Source: DATMFV01 sp035555975 (GTDB lineage Bacteria > Verrucomicrobiota > Verrucomicrobiia > Chthoniobacterales > Chthoniobacteraceae). From it: DNA of 64,000 nucleotides. The notes beneath the pieces were generated by a model. That model was not told where the DNA came from and did no database searches. It was given only the letters and a program-made list of their open reading frames with translations. Location: contig DATMFV010000088.1 of the NCBI GenBank assembly GCA_035555975.1, positions 62,001-126,000 on the forward strand, given 5' to 3'. Below, in pieces: positions 54,176-62,603 of this stretch. The translations under genes and the position numbers were made by a program. Each line of letters opens with the position of its first letter. Within the stretch, counting starts at the first letter, position 1.

Positions 54176-55704
54176 GGGGATGCTAGTACCTTGTAACGGC
54201 GGCGTTTGGCCAGCCAGCCCGCTGTCATAACACCCGCCAGCGCCAAGGCCGCAGAGGAAGGCTCGGGGATTGCTACAACGCTCAAGGTAATGGTGCTGCC
54301 GCTATAGTCAAAGGTGGCGAGGTAGCCTTCAAAACCGTCTCCCGCCACGAGACCCGTCGTGATGCCGTGCGTGGTATCAAAGGAAAAGAGCGTATAGGTT
54401 GCCCCCGGGGCAAGCGCTCCGTCGATATTGATGGCGATCCCTTCGCTACCCAATGTCAAGCCGCCGGTGCGGTAATTAAGAAAGCTGACCCGGTCACTTG
54501 CCCCGGTGGCATCAAGCCGGAAGGTGAAGGAGGAGCCGTTTTCCATCGCCAGCATGAGCGGCGCTTCCGTCGTCTGGTTGGAACCGTTGAGGGTGAGCGT
54601 TTGAAACGCCGCGCTTTCGTACTCGTCGAGGGCTAGCAGCCGGTTGTCTTCGCCGGGAGCGATGCGCCCGCCGGTTTTCACCGTCACCGCGTTGCCTGCA
54701 TTGAGAACCAGCCACCCGTTACCGGCCAGCGTGCCGCTTCCGCTGACTTCCACGGCCCCCCGGCCCAGACCGCTGCCGCTGGTATTGCGGATGGCGAGCG
54801 TCCCGTTGGAAATTTCCGTCCCGCCCGTATAGGTGTTGCCGCTCGCGCGATCAAAAATTTGCAGGTTGGTCCCGGTTTTTTTAATTTTGATCTGATTGAT
54901 GATCGAGTTTGAAAAGAGATTGGGGCCTTCCGGTTGAAACGGATCACCCGCGTCTCCGGTGATGGTGAGGGTCCCTCCTCCGCTTCCCCGGATGTCACCG
55001 CGCCCCTCGGTGCCTGCAACGGTGCGCAGGCTTTTGACTTTCAGGACATCGGCAATGGCTCCGGCGCCAAGGCCCGGAGTGCCGCCCGGTGTCACATCCA
55101 GAGCAAAAACGACATGTCCCAGATCGACGGAGGTATCCGTGGAATTTAACAGATTATCGAGTGTCACCGCAGGATTGTAACCTTCGAGACGGGTGACTCC
55201 CTTCACCTGAAAGTCGACCTTGCGAAAGTCAGGGTTACTTCCGGTGGAACCAAAGCTAATCCGCCCGGTCGGCTTGGTATCTTCAGGAGGGTTTGAGGAA
55301 CCGAGCCAGAGATTGCCCACGGAAACGGTGAGACTGCCCTTGCCCTCTTCGTCCAACTGGCTCCAGGGGGTCCATTGGCCTTCAAAGACCTTCATTTCCC
55401 CCACCGTCAAACTTTCATTTGCTCCTGCGGTGTTATACAGGCGGATGGTGCCTTTTGAAGTCTTGCCGAGATAAAGCAACTCGCGGGCGCCACCCAGGAT
55501 CAAACCGTAGGAAGCGTCCCCGGTGATGTCGAGCACGCGGTCGTCCGGAGACGAGGGGAAAAGAGGAGCTTCCGGGTCGCTCGACACCCAGGGGTCGGCA
55601 GCGGAATCCCAGGTGCGTGTGTTGCTAAGGCTGCGGGTGTAATCCGCGGCTGTGACGGATGCCAGCGGCACAAAAGCGAGAAGAACCGGAAGGAGACGTT
55701 TCAT
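54172..55704 (-). CDS. PEP-CTERM protein with autotransporter-type beta-strand repeat, cassette C
   Basis: The 510-residue protein has a signal peptide (MKRLLPVLLAFVPLASVTAA), a beta-rich body with the strand GNTYTGGTEISNGTLAIRN near residue 305 followed by SGSGTLAGNGWLVL, and a PEP-CTERM sorting signal (PEP at about 480-482, hydrophobic stretch, KRRRYK). It is built like the cassette A protein. ATG 55704 begins the signal peptide; the ORF extends 22 codons upstream into the operator region. Tandem TACGTA-centred palindromes lie just before it. Confidence 0.9.
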   Translation of the reverse strand: MKRLLPVLLAFVPLASVTAADYTRSLSNTRTWDSAADPWVSSDPEAPLFPSSPDDRVLDITGDASYGLILGGARELLYLGKTSKGTIRLYNTAGANESLTVGEMKVFEGQWTPWSQLDEEGKGSLTVSVGNLWLGSSNPPEDTKPTGRISFGSTGSNPDFRKVDFQVKGVTRLEGYNPAVTLDNLLNSTDTSVDLGHVVFALDVTPGGTPGLGAGAIADVLKVKSLRTVAGTEGRGDIRGSGGGTLTITGDAGDPFQPEGPNLFSNSIINQIKIKKTGTNLQIFDRASGNTYTGGTEISNGTLAIRNTSGSGLGRGAVEVSGSGTLAGNGWLVLNAGNAVTVKTGGRIAPGEDNRLLALDEYESAAFQTLTLNGSNQTTEAPLMLAMENGSSFTFRLDATGASDRVSFLNYRTGGLTLGSEGIAINIDGALAPGATYTLFSFDTTHGITTGLVAGDGFEGYLATFDYSGSTITLSVVAIPEPSSAALALAGVMTAGWLAKRRRYKVLASP

Positions 55705-55723
55705 GGGGTTGAGGGAATAGGAA

Positions 55724-55754
55724 TTACGTAAAACCTGATTGAAACTACGTAGTT
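55724..55754. promoter_or_regulatory. Tandem palindromic operators upstream of cassette C
   Basis: TTACGTAA (55724-55731) and the 12-base perfect palindrome AACTACGTAGTT (55743-55754) share the TACGTA core. Their centres are 21 bases apart, about two helical turns, 20-50 bases before the PEP-CTERM start. This placement suits a dimeric LacI-family repressor such as the one encoded at the end of the operon. Confidence 0.55.
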
Positions 55755-55821
55755 CCGATTTCAATGACAAGCCTTATTTTTAATTTTCCCGAGGCGGAGG
55801 TAGAAGCCCCGATGCGGGCGC

Positions 55822-57276
55822 TCAATGCCCGGCAGGCGCAGGGTCGCTTTTCGATCGCGCCGATGGTTTCCGCAACGGCACTTCCCTCCCCTGCTCACGG
55901 TAGCTCTTCGCCAGCAGCGAAACCGGGTGGACCGCTTCGATTTCGCGGCCCGATTCGCGCAGGCCGGAGACGATCTGCACGAGACAGCCCGGGTTGGCCG
56001 TGGCGACGATCGGGGCGTTGGTCTTGTCGACCTGTTCGAGCTTGCGTTTAAGGAGTTCCTTCGACATCTCCGGCTGGGTGATGTTGTAGATCCCCGCGCT
56101 GCCGCAGCACCAGGTCGATTCGGGCAGTTCGACAAGATCCAGCCCCGGGATCGCCTTGAGCACCTCGCGCGGCGGCTGCGTGATCTTCTGGCCGTGGCAG
56201 AGGTGGCACGCCTCGTGGTAGGTCACCTTCATCGCCTCGACCCCGGGGCGCGGCGGGGTGATGCCGATCTGCGCCAGCCATTCGTGGATGTCCTTGAGCT
56301 TCGCGTCCCACTGCGCGGCGCGGGCGGCGTACCGCGGGTCGTTGTGCAGCAGATGGCCGTAGGTCTTGAGGTGCGAACCGCAACCGGCGGCGTTGGTGAT
56401 GATCGCGTCGAGGCCGTCGAGGTCAAACGAATCGATGGAACGCCGCGCCATCTCGCGGGCGGTTTCGATCTCCCCGTTGTGCGCATGAAGCGAGCCGCAG
56501 CAGTACTGCGAGCGCGGGGTGACGACCTCGCACCCGTTGGCGAGGAGGACATCCGCCGTGTCGCGGTTCACGTCGGAATAGATCAAATCCTGCACGCACC
56601 CGGTCAGCAGGCCGACGCGGTAGCGCGGTTTTTCAGGGCTCTCCACCCGGGCGATGAGTTGGTCGGAAAACTGCGCCTTGACCGTCGGCGTCAGCGGCTC
56701 CATTTCGCGAATCTTCTTCGGCAACAGCCGGGTCAGCTTGAGATCGCGCACTAGTTGCTGCAACCCGGTCGCCTGATAGACCCAGATCAGCCGCCCCAGC
56801 GCGCGGAGCAGGTGCGGGTTGGTGAAAAGCCCCCGGAGCATCACGTTGCGGATGAGGCTCCGCTTCGGGTTGTCGAGCACGCCGGAGTGTTCCACCTCCG
56901 CACGGGCGTATTCAAAAAGCTTCCCATACTCGACCCCCGCGGGACAGGCCGTTTCGCACGCCAGGCAGCCGAGGCAGAAGTACATCTCGCGCCCGAACGC
57001 TTCGGTCACCTCCATCTTGTCGTCGGCGATCTGCCGCATCAGGGCGATCCGCCCGCGCGGGCTGTTGCGCTCCAGCTTGGTCGCGTCGTAAGTCGGGCAG
57101 GTCGGCAGGCACATGCCGCAATGCATGCACTGCTGGATGACCGAATAGTCCAACTCCTTCAGGTAGACCGCCTTGCCGGTCTTCCCCTGCGGCGCGGCGC
57201 GACCGATGCCGTCGATGATCTCCCTCGGGTCGGGGTGCGTCAGGCGGGGGAGGTTGGTAATCGGCGGTCGGCTCAT
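55822..57276 (-). CDS. glcF: Glycolate oxidase iron-sulfur subunit
   Basis: The 484-residue protein has two ferredoxin-type clusters (CMHCGMCLPTCPT and CLGCLACETACP) followed by two Cys-rich CCG domains (SQYCCGSLHAHN, HEACHLCHGQ, STWCCGSAGIYN). This is GlcF, which passes electrons from the GlcD flavin subunit to the membrane. The overlap with glcD (ATGA) supports a stable complex. Confidence 0.94.
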   Translation of the reverse strand: MSRPPITNLPRLTHPDPREIIDGIGRAAPQGKTGKAVYLKELDYSVIQQCMHCGMCLPTCPTYDATKLERNSPRGRIALMRQIADDKMEVTEAFGREMYFCLGCLACETACPAGVEYGKLFEYARAEVEHSGVLDNPKRSLIRNVMLRGLFTNPHLLRALGRLIWVYQATGLQQLVRDLKLTRLLPKKIREMEPLTPTVKAQFSDQLIARVESPEKPRYRVGLLTGCVQDLIYSDVNRDTADVLLANGCEVVTPRSQYCCGSLHAHNGEIETAREMARRSIDSFDLDGLDAIITNAAGCGSHLKTYGHLLHNDPRYAARAAQWDAKLKDIHEWLAQIGITPPRPGVEAMKVTYHEACHLCHGQKITQPPREVLKAIPGLDLVELPESTWCCGSAGIYNITQPEMSKELLKRKLEQVDKTNAPIVATANPGCLVQIVSGLRESGREIEAVHPVSLLAKSYREQGREVPLRKPSARSKSDPAPAGH

Positions 57277-58652
57277 GGCAGGTCAAAAATTTTCCCCGGG
57301 TTGAGAATCCCGTCCGGGTCGAGCGTCGTTTTAAGCTGCTTCATCAGGTTGAGGCTCGCGCAGCCGATCGCGTTCGGCAGAAATTTCTTCTTGGCGAGGC
57401 CGACGCCGTGTTCCCCGGTGATCGTGCCACCGAGTTTCACCGCGTAATCAAAAATCTCGACCATCGCCTGCTCCACCCGCTCCATCTCTTCATGGTTGCG
57501 TTCGTCGGTCAGGAAGGTCGGGTGCAGGTTACCATCGCCCATGTGGCCAAAAGTGCCAACGCGAAGTTGATACCGCTCGGCAACTCCCTGGATAAAGTTG
57601 ACCATCTTGGCCAGTTCGCTCCGGGGGACGGTGGCATCTTCGAGGATCGTCGTCGGCGCTTCCCGGGCGAGCGCCGAAAAAGCGGCCCGGCGTGCCGTGG
57701 CAAGGCGCGTCGCCTCCTCCTCGCTCCGGGCGATCTGGACCTCCCGCGCCCCGCAACGCCGGGCGATCGCCTCCATCCTGACCGCTTCGTCATGAGTCAC
57801 CGCAGGGTGCCCGTCGGTCTCCATCAGCAGGATCGCCTCGACATCAAGCGGCAGCCCGATCTTCGCAAAATCCTCCACGCACCGGATGGTGATCCGGTCG
57901 AGAAACTCCATCGTACACGGGATGATCTTCTCCGCAATGATCGCGGAGACCGTCTCGGCGGCGGCGTCCATCCGGTCAAAGGTCGCCAGGAGCGTCTTCT
58001 TGCTCTCCGGCTTGGGAACGAGCTTGAGGAGGATGCGGGTGATGATCCCGAGCGTCCCTTCGCTCCCGATGAAAACATCCTTCATCGAATACCCGGCGAC
58101 ATCCTTCACGCACTGGTTGCCGAGCGTGACGACCTCCCCGCTGGCGAGGACCACCTCCAGCCCCATCACGTAATCGCGCGTGATGCCATACTTCAACCCG
58201 CGCAGTCCCCCGGAGTTTTCCGCGACATTGCCGCCGATGGTCGAAATTTTCATCGACCCCGGGTCGGGCGGGTAGAGCAGCCCGACGCTGTTGGCGAGGT
58301 CGCTCACCGTGATCGTCGTCACCCCCGGCTCGACCATCACCGTCAGGTTGCGCTGGTCGAGTTCGACCACCCGGTTCATCCGGACCAGGCAAAGGACGAT
58401 GCTCCCGTCCTGCGGGATGCTCCCCCCGCTCAAACCGGTGCCCGAACCGCGCGTGACGATCGGGCGCTTCCTTTCGGCGGCGTAGCGGACAATCTTCGCC
58501 ACCTCCGCCGTCGTTTCGGGAAAAAGCACGCACGACGCCGTGCCGGAAATCGCCGCCGTCCCGTCAAAGCCGTACGCCGCGAGATGCTCGGGTTCGAAAA
58601 GCACCCGCTTGGGGCCGAGGATCGCGACGAAATCAGCAACGGTGGAGTCCAT
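57273..58652 (-). CDS. glcD: Glycolate oxidase FAD-binding subunit
   Basis: The 459-residue protein has the FAD-binding PCMH fold (RPIVTRGSGTGLSGGSIPQ, VGLLYPPDPGSM, TIGGNVAENSGGLRGLKYG) and the C-terminal cap domain ending in GTITGEHGVGLAKKKFL. It oxidises glycolate or lactate. With glcF it forms a two-gene unit; a glcE gene is not visible nearby. Confidence 0.95.
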   Translation of the reverse strand: MDSTVADFVAILGPKRVLFEPEHLAAYGFDGTAAISGTASCVLFPETTAEVAKIVRYAAERKRPIVTRGSGTGLSGGSIPQDGSIVLCLVRMNRVVELDQRNLTVMVEPGVTTITVSDLANSVGLLYPPDPGSMKISTIGGNVAENSGGLRGLKYGITRDYVMGLEVVLASGEVVTLGNQCVKDVAGYSMKDVFIGSEGTLGIITRILLKLVPKPESKKTLLATFDRMDAAAETVSAIIAEKIIPCTMEFLDRITIRCVEDFAKIGLPLDVEAILLMETDGHPAVTHDEAVRMEAIARRCGAREVQIARSEEEATRLATARRAAFSALAREAPTTILEDATVPRSELAKMVNFIQGVAERYQLRVGTFGHMGDGNLHPTFLTDERNHEEMERVEQAMVEIFDYAVKLGGTITGEHGVGLAKKKFLPNAIGCASLNLMKQLKTTLDPDGILNPGKIFDLP

Positions 58653-58673
58653 GTCAGAAAAAGCGTGTAGGTA

Positions 58674-58840
58674 TTAGGGCGTGTTCACGAATTGAGAAAG
58701 ATGGATGAAAAGACGCATTTTGAGATCAAAATCGGGCTTCTGAGGAAGGCCGAATCGAGATTCGGACGCCCGAAGAAACCGATTTTTGAGCCAAAAGGCG
58801 GCTTTCAGCCGCTTTTGGCAAATTCGTGAACACGCCCTAA
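58674..58840. mobile_element. MITE-like element with 20-bp terminal inverted repeats
   Basis: A 167-base unit is bounded by TTAGGGCGTGTTCACGAATT and its exact reverse complement (58821-58840). The interior contains further inverted arms (AAGGCGGC... and GCCGC near 58790-58815) and no ORF. Such noncoding elements move with transposases supplied elsewhere. No target-site duplication is clear. It sits in the 295-base gap between glcD and pyrF, which otherwise holds no gene. Confidence 0.75.
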
Positions 58841-58947
58841 GCACGTTAATTTAGGGGAACCGCCTCCAAAAAGAAAGAAGGGAGTTTTTTCACCATCGAC
58901 GACCGCCCCGCGCCATGGTTACGGTGCTCCCGCCTATTTTTTTCCCG

Positions 58948-59676
58948 ATGAGCACCCTTCTTTCCACCCAACCGGTCCCGCCCGCCCAACGCCTGATTTT
59001 CGCCCTCGACCTCCCGAGCGCCGACGAAGCCAAAGCGATCGTCGAAACGCTCGGCGACGCGGTCGGGTTCTACAAGATCGGCCTGGAACTTTTCATGGCC
59101 GGGGGGTACTTCGAACTGATCGACTGGCTCGCCGCGCGGGGGAAGAAGGTCTTTGTGGACCTGAAGTTTTTCGATGTCCCCGAAACGGTCAAACGGGCGG
59201 TCGCCGCGCTCAACGGGCGGCCGGTCGAGTTCGCCACGGTCCATGGCAACCAGAAGATCATGGAAGCCGCCGTCGCCGCCGGGACGAACGTCAAGATTCT
59301 CGCCGTCACCGTCCTCACCAGCCTCGATCAGGGCGATCTGACCGACCTCGGCTTCACCGTCGACACCCCCGAACTGGTCCTCTCCCGCGCCCGCCGCGCG
59401 CTGGAAGCCGGGTGCGCCGGGGTGATCTCCTCCGGGCAGGAAGCGGCCCGCCTCCGGAGCACGCTGGGTGAAAAACTGCTCATCGTCTCCCCGGGCATCC
59501 GCCCCGTCGACAACACGACCGAGGATGACCAGAAGCGGGTCGTCACCCCGCGCGCCGCGTTTGAAGGCGGGGCCGACTACATCGTCGTCGGCCGCCCGAT
59601 CCGCAACGCCGCCGACCCGAAGGCCAAGGCGCGGGAAATCGTGGCGGAAATCGCCTCGGTTTTCGAAGGGCGGTAA
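58948..59676 (+). CDS. pyrF: Orotidine 5'-phosphate decarboxylase
   Basis: The 242-residue protein has the active-site motif VDLKFFDVPETV, the N-terminal IFALDLPS and the GIRPVDNTTEDDQKRVVTP phosphate loop, all typical of PyrF. It makes UMP in pyrimidine synthesis. ATG 58948 was chosen because ALDLPS follows at the usual distance; the ORF extends 11 codons upstream. Confidence 0.95.
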   Translation: MSTLLSTQPVPPAQRLIFALDLPSADEAKAIVETLGDAVGFYKIGLELFMAGGYFELIDWLAARGKKVFVDLKFFDVPETVKRAVAALNGRPVEFATVHGNQKIMEAAVAAGTNVKILAVTVLTSLDQGDLTDLGFTVDTPELVLSRARRALEAGCAGVISSGQEAARLRSTLGEKLLIVSPGIRPVDNTTEDDQKRVVTPRAAFEGGADYIVVGRPIRNAADPKAKAREIVAEIASVFEGR

Positions 59677-59724
59677 GCGTTTTTCCTTTGCAGGCGCTCC
59701 TTCGTCCTGTTGGATCGACCCACC

Positions 59725-60237
59725 ATGCGCCGAGCGGTTTACCCAGGCAGTTTCGACCCCGTCACCTACGGGCATCTCGACGTGATCGAACGGGCCGCCC
59801 GTCTTTTTGACGAGGTGCTCGTGGCGGTCGCCGTCAACCATGCCAAGACCGGCCTCTTCTCCTACCAACAACGGGTGGAACTGCTCGGCGAAGCGCTGGC
59901 GGCCTACCCGAACGTCAAGGTGACGCGGTTTGACGGGCTGCTCGTCGAGTTTGCCCGAAAGAGCGAAGCGTGCGTCATCATCCGGGGCCTGCGGGCGGTT
60001 TCGGACTTCGAGTTCGAGTTCCAGATGGCGCTCATGAACCGGAAGCTCGAAGCGCGGATCGAAACCATGTTCCTGATGCCCAAGGAGGAGTACACCTACT
60101 TAAGTTCCCGCATCGTCAAGGAGATCGCGGGCCTGGGCGGCGCGGTCAGCGCGTTTGTCCCGCCCAACGTGGAAGTTGCCCTGCGGGCCGCTTTTTCAGG
60201 GAGGGAAAAAAGTGCCGCCAGGGAGAAAGAAGCATGA
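59725..60237 (+). CDS. coaD: Phosphopantetheine adenylyltransferase
   Basis: The 170-residue protein has the nucleotidyltransferase signature YPGSFDPVTYGHLDVI, RGLRAVSDFEFEFQMA and the YLSSRIVKEI motif. It catalyses the penultimate step of coenzyme A synthesis. ATG 59725 is preferred to TTG 59710. It lies 48 bases after pyrF, on the same strand. Confidence 0.95.
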   Translation: MRRAVYPGSFDPVTYGHLDVIERAARLFDEVLVAVAVNHAKTGLFSYQQRVELLGEALAAYPNVKVTRFDGLLVEFARKSEACVIIRGLRAVSDFEFEFQMALMNRKLEARIETMFLMPKEEYTYLSSRIVKEIAGLGGAVSAFVPPNVEVALRAAFSGREKSAAREKEA

Positions 60238-60375
60238 ACTTCCGGCTTCGCGCCGCTCCCTTTTGACCTGCGCCGGGAATCACGTTACGTTGAGGTGCCC
60301 GGCGGCGCTTTTTCAAGGGTTCAAAAACAACCACCCGGACGCCGCTGTGGCGCCAACGTCAGCCCTGCTCCCGTT

Positions 60376-60921
60376 ATGAAAATCCATCTCAACCAGATTC
60401 CCGTAGGCGGTCTCCACCTCGAAGGAGAGGACCCGGCATCCATTCTCGATTTCCAGGATGAACTGGTCCGGGTGATCAGCCCGGTTTCGTACGATCTCGA
60501 GGTCGGCCTCTCCGGCGGCGGTCTTTTTGCCACCGGCACCCTCGCGGTCGACCTCGAACTGGAGTGCGTCTCGTGCCTGGAACGCTTTGTCCGGCGGCTC
60601 GAAGTGCGCGATTTTGCCGTCCAGATCGAATTGGAAGGACGTGAAACCGTGGACTTGACGGAGGCGTTAAGGGAAGATATTCTCCTCGCCCTTCCGCCCC
60701 ATCCGCGCTGCGATTGGGACGAAAGCACGACCTGTGAGAATGCGCAAAAGTTCACACGGGACTTGACAAACCAACCCAAGAGCCACAAAAGAACCGACAA
60801 AAAGGGCGACCTGAAACACAACGGACAGAACGGAGATTTACACGGCCTTTCGATCCCGCCGGATGCCAACGGCAAACCGAACCCGTGGGCGAAGCTCGAC
60901 GAATTGTCCAAAAAAGCCTGA
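60376..60921 (+). CDS. DUF177 (YceD-like) protein
   Basis: The 181-residue protein starts MKIHLNQIPVGGLHLEG and has LECVSCLERFVRRLEVRD, then ILLALPPHPRCD and a terminal NPWAKLDELSKKA, like DUF177/YceD proteins. It normally precedes rpmF, as here, and relatives take part in ribosome or rRNA homeostasis. The second Cys pair of some relatives is not obvious, and the charged stretch near residues 130-160 (Lys/Asp/Asn-rich) is longer than usual. Confidence 0.88.
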   Translation: MKIHLNQIPVGGLHLEGEDPASILDFQDELVRVISPVSYDLEVGLSGGGLFATGTLAVDLELECVSCLERFVRRLEVRDFAVQIELEGRETVDLTEALREDILLALPPHPRCDWDESTTCENAQKFTRDLTNQPKSHKRTDKKGDLKHNGQNGDLHGLSIPPDANGKPNPWAKLDELSKKA

Positions 60922-60971
60922 CACCACCGACCCGACACCGATCCTTTAACCATTGATCTTATAAAAAAAGC

Positions 60972-60999
60972 GAGCCGCCCTCCGCGTGGCTCCTTTTTT
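60972..60999 (+). terminator. Hairpin terminator or attenuator before rpmF
   Basis: GAGCC and GGCTC pair across an 11-base loop, followed by a run of six T. It lies between DUF177 and rpmF and could reduce read-through into rpmF. Confidence 0.5.
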
Positions 61000-61084
61000 G
61001 TCGCCACCTTCGTCACCGGCAACGGTTTTGCGGCCGTCACCTTCCAAAGTTTCCTTAAAGCTTCCTTAGAAAAGAGAAAATCGT

Positions 61085-61267
61085 ATGGCAGTTCCAAAGC
61101 ATAAAGTCTCCAAGCGCCGTCTGCGCAATCGTAAAGCCGCCAACCGGTGGCACGCTCCCCAATTTGCGACCTGCGGCCAGTGCGGCAGCAGCGTCCGTTC
61201 GCACACCGCCTGCCCTTCGTGCGGCTATTACAAGGGCCGCCAGGTTCTGACGATCGCCTCGGCTTAA
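61085..61267 (+). CDS. rpmF: 50S ribosomal protein L32
   Basis: This 60-residue basic protein begins MAVPKHKVSKRRLRNRKA and has two zinc-binding pairs, CGQCG and CPSCG. L32 is part of the large ribosomal subunit. It follows DUF177, as in most bacteria. A downstream hairpin terminates its transcript. Confidence 0.97.
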   Translation: MAVPKHKVSKRRLRNRKAANRWHAPQFATCGQCGSSVRSHTACPSCGYYKGRQVLTIASA

Positions 61268-61571
61268 AAAAGCGCCGACGGCTGCTATTCAAGGGCTCCA
61301 AAAAAGAGCTTCGCGTTCCCCTGCCCGCTCCCGCCACGCCACCGCGCGGGGGAGAGGGAAGAAAGCTGGACTCGAGTCAAGCCGTCCCGGACATTGATGG
61401 GACGGCCTGATTTTTTTCCCTTTTTTCCTACCCAAAACGGGCGAACTGCCGTTCTATTCTCTTCCTTGCCCCTGACCCGGCCCAAGGGAGAGCTTCCTTT
61501 CGTCGGGCGAACCTTCCCGCCGCCGATGCCAGCCGGTACGAAGGACGAGGCAAAGCAGCCATAAGACCACG
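61268..61571 (+). other. Intergenic region rpmF-plsX
   Basis: This 304-base stretch holds no ORF that I can support. Apart from the terminator at 61381-61417 it has only GC-rich sequence and short T runs near the plsX start. Confidence 0.6.
61381..61417 (+). terminator. Rho-independent terminator after rpmF
   Basis: GCCGTCCC and GGGACGGC form a strong eight-base stem with a ten-base loop, followed by seven T residues. It lies 115 bases after rpmF and 155 before plsX, so plsX probably has its own promoter. Confidence 0.85.
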
Positions 61572-62603
61572 ATGAAGATCGCGCTTGATGCCATGGGCCA
61601 CGACACCGGCCCTCGCAACCTTGTTGAAGGCGCCGCCCTTGCGCTTTCGGAGTACCGCGACATTTCACGCCTCTACCTCACCGGCGACACCCCGCTTCTG
61701 GAGGCCGAACTGGCCCGCGTCGGCTGCAACGACGGGCGGGTCGAGATCGTCCATTGCACGCAGGTGATGGAGATGAACGACAACGCCACCGACGCCCTGC
61801 GCCGCAAGCGGGACTCCTCCGTGAGCCGCGCCGTGGAACTGGTGCGCGACGGTTCCGCCGAGGCGATCGTCAGCGCCGGGCATACCGGGGCATGCGTCGC
61901 CGCGACCACCATCCGCCTCCGGATGCTCCCCGGCGTGGAACGCCCGGCCATCGCCGCCACCATGCCGACGGAAACGAACCTTTTCGTCCTGGTCGACGCC
62001 GGGGCCAACACCGACCCGACCCCGCTCCAGATGTTGCACAACGCCATCATGGGGAGCGTCTATTCCCGGCACGTCCTCGGGTACGAACGGCCGAGCGTCG
62101 GGCTGATGTCGATCGGTTCCGAAGACAAGAAGGGGACCGGGTTTACCCGCCAGTCGTTCGACCTCCTGCGGCGCAGCGACCTCAACTTTCGCGGCAATGT
62201 CGAAGGGCACGACCTGTTTGAGAACCCGGTGGAAGTGGTGGTGGCCGACGGGTTTACCGGAAACATCGTCCTCAAGACCTCGGAGGCGACCGCCCATGCC
62301 ATTTTCCGCTGGCTGCGCAACGAAATCGGCCGCAACCCGAAGCGCCAGCTTGGCGCGCTCCTCGCCAAGGGGGCCTTTCGCGCCATCCGCCGGAAAACCA
62401 ACGCCGACGAATACGGCGGCTCGCCGTTGCTCGGCATCAACGGCGTCTGCATCATCGGCCACGGGGCCAGCTCCCCGCTGGCGGTCAAGAATGCGATCCA
62501 TGTCGCCACCCAGGCGATCGCGCAGCAAGTCAACCCCCACATCGTGAAGGAAATCCAACGTTATCATGATCAAGTCGCAGCCTCGCAATCCACGCCTGCT
62601 TAA
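61572..62603 (+). CDS. plsX: Phosphate acyltransferase PlsX
   Basis: The 343-residue protein starts MKIALDAMGHDTGPRNLVEG, close to the MGGD motif, and has GHTGACVAATTIRLRMLPG and GFTGNIVLKTSEATAHAIF, all family features. It makes acyl-phosphate from acyl-ACP for phospholipid synthesis. It overlaps fabH by 38 bases and is in the usual rpmF-plsX-fabH order. Confidence 0.96.
   Translation: MKIALDAMGHDTGPRNLVEGAALALSEYRDISRLYLTGDTPLLEAELARVGCNDGRVEIVHCTQVMEMNDNATDALRRKRDSSVSRAVELVRDGSAEAIVSAGHTGACVAATTIRLRMLPGVERPAIAATMPTETNLFVLVDAGANTDPTPLQMLHNAIMGSVYSRHVLGYERPSVGLMSIGSEDKKGTGFTRQSFDLLRRSDLNFRGNVEGHDLFENPVEVVVADGFTGNIVLKTSEATAHAIFRWLRNEIGRNPKRQLGALLAKGAFRAIRRKTNADEYGGSPLLGINGVCIIGHGASSPLAVKNAIHVATQAIAQQVNPHIVKEIQRYHDQVAASQSTPA

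Noticed and set aside
58674..58840. Intrinsic terminator of glcD or pyrF
   Set aside because: The inverted repeats are 167 bases apart with no T run, which fits transposon ends better than a terminator.
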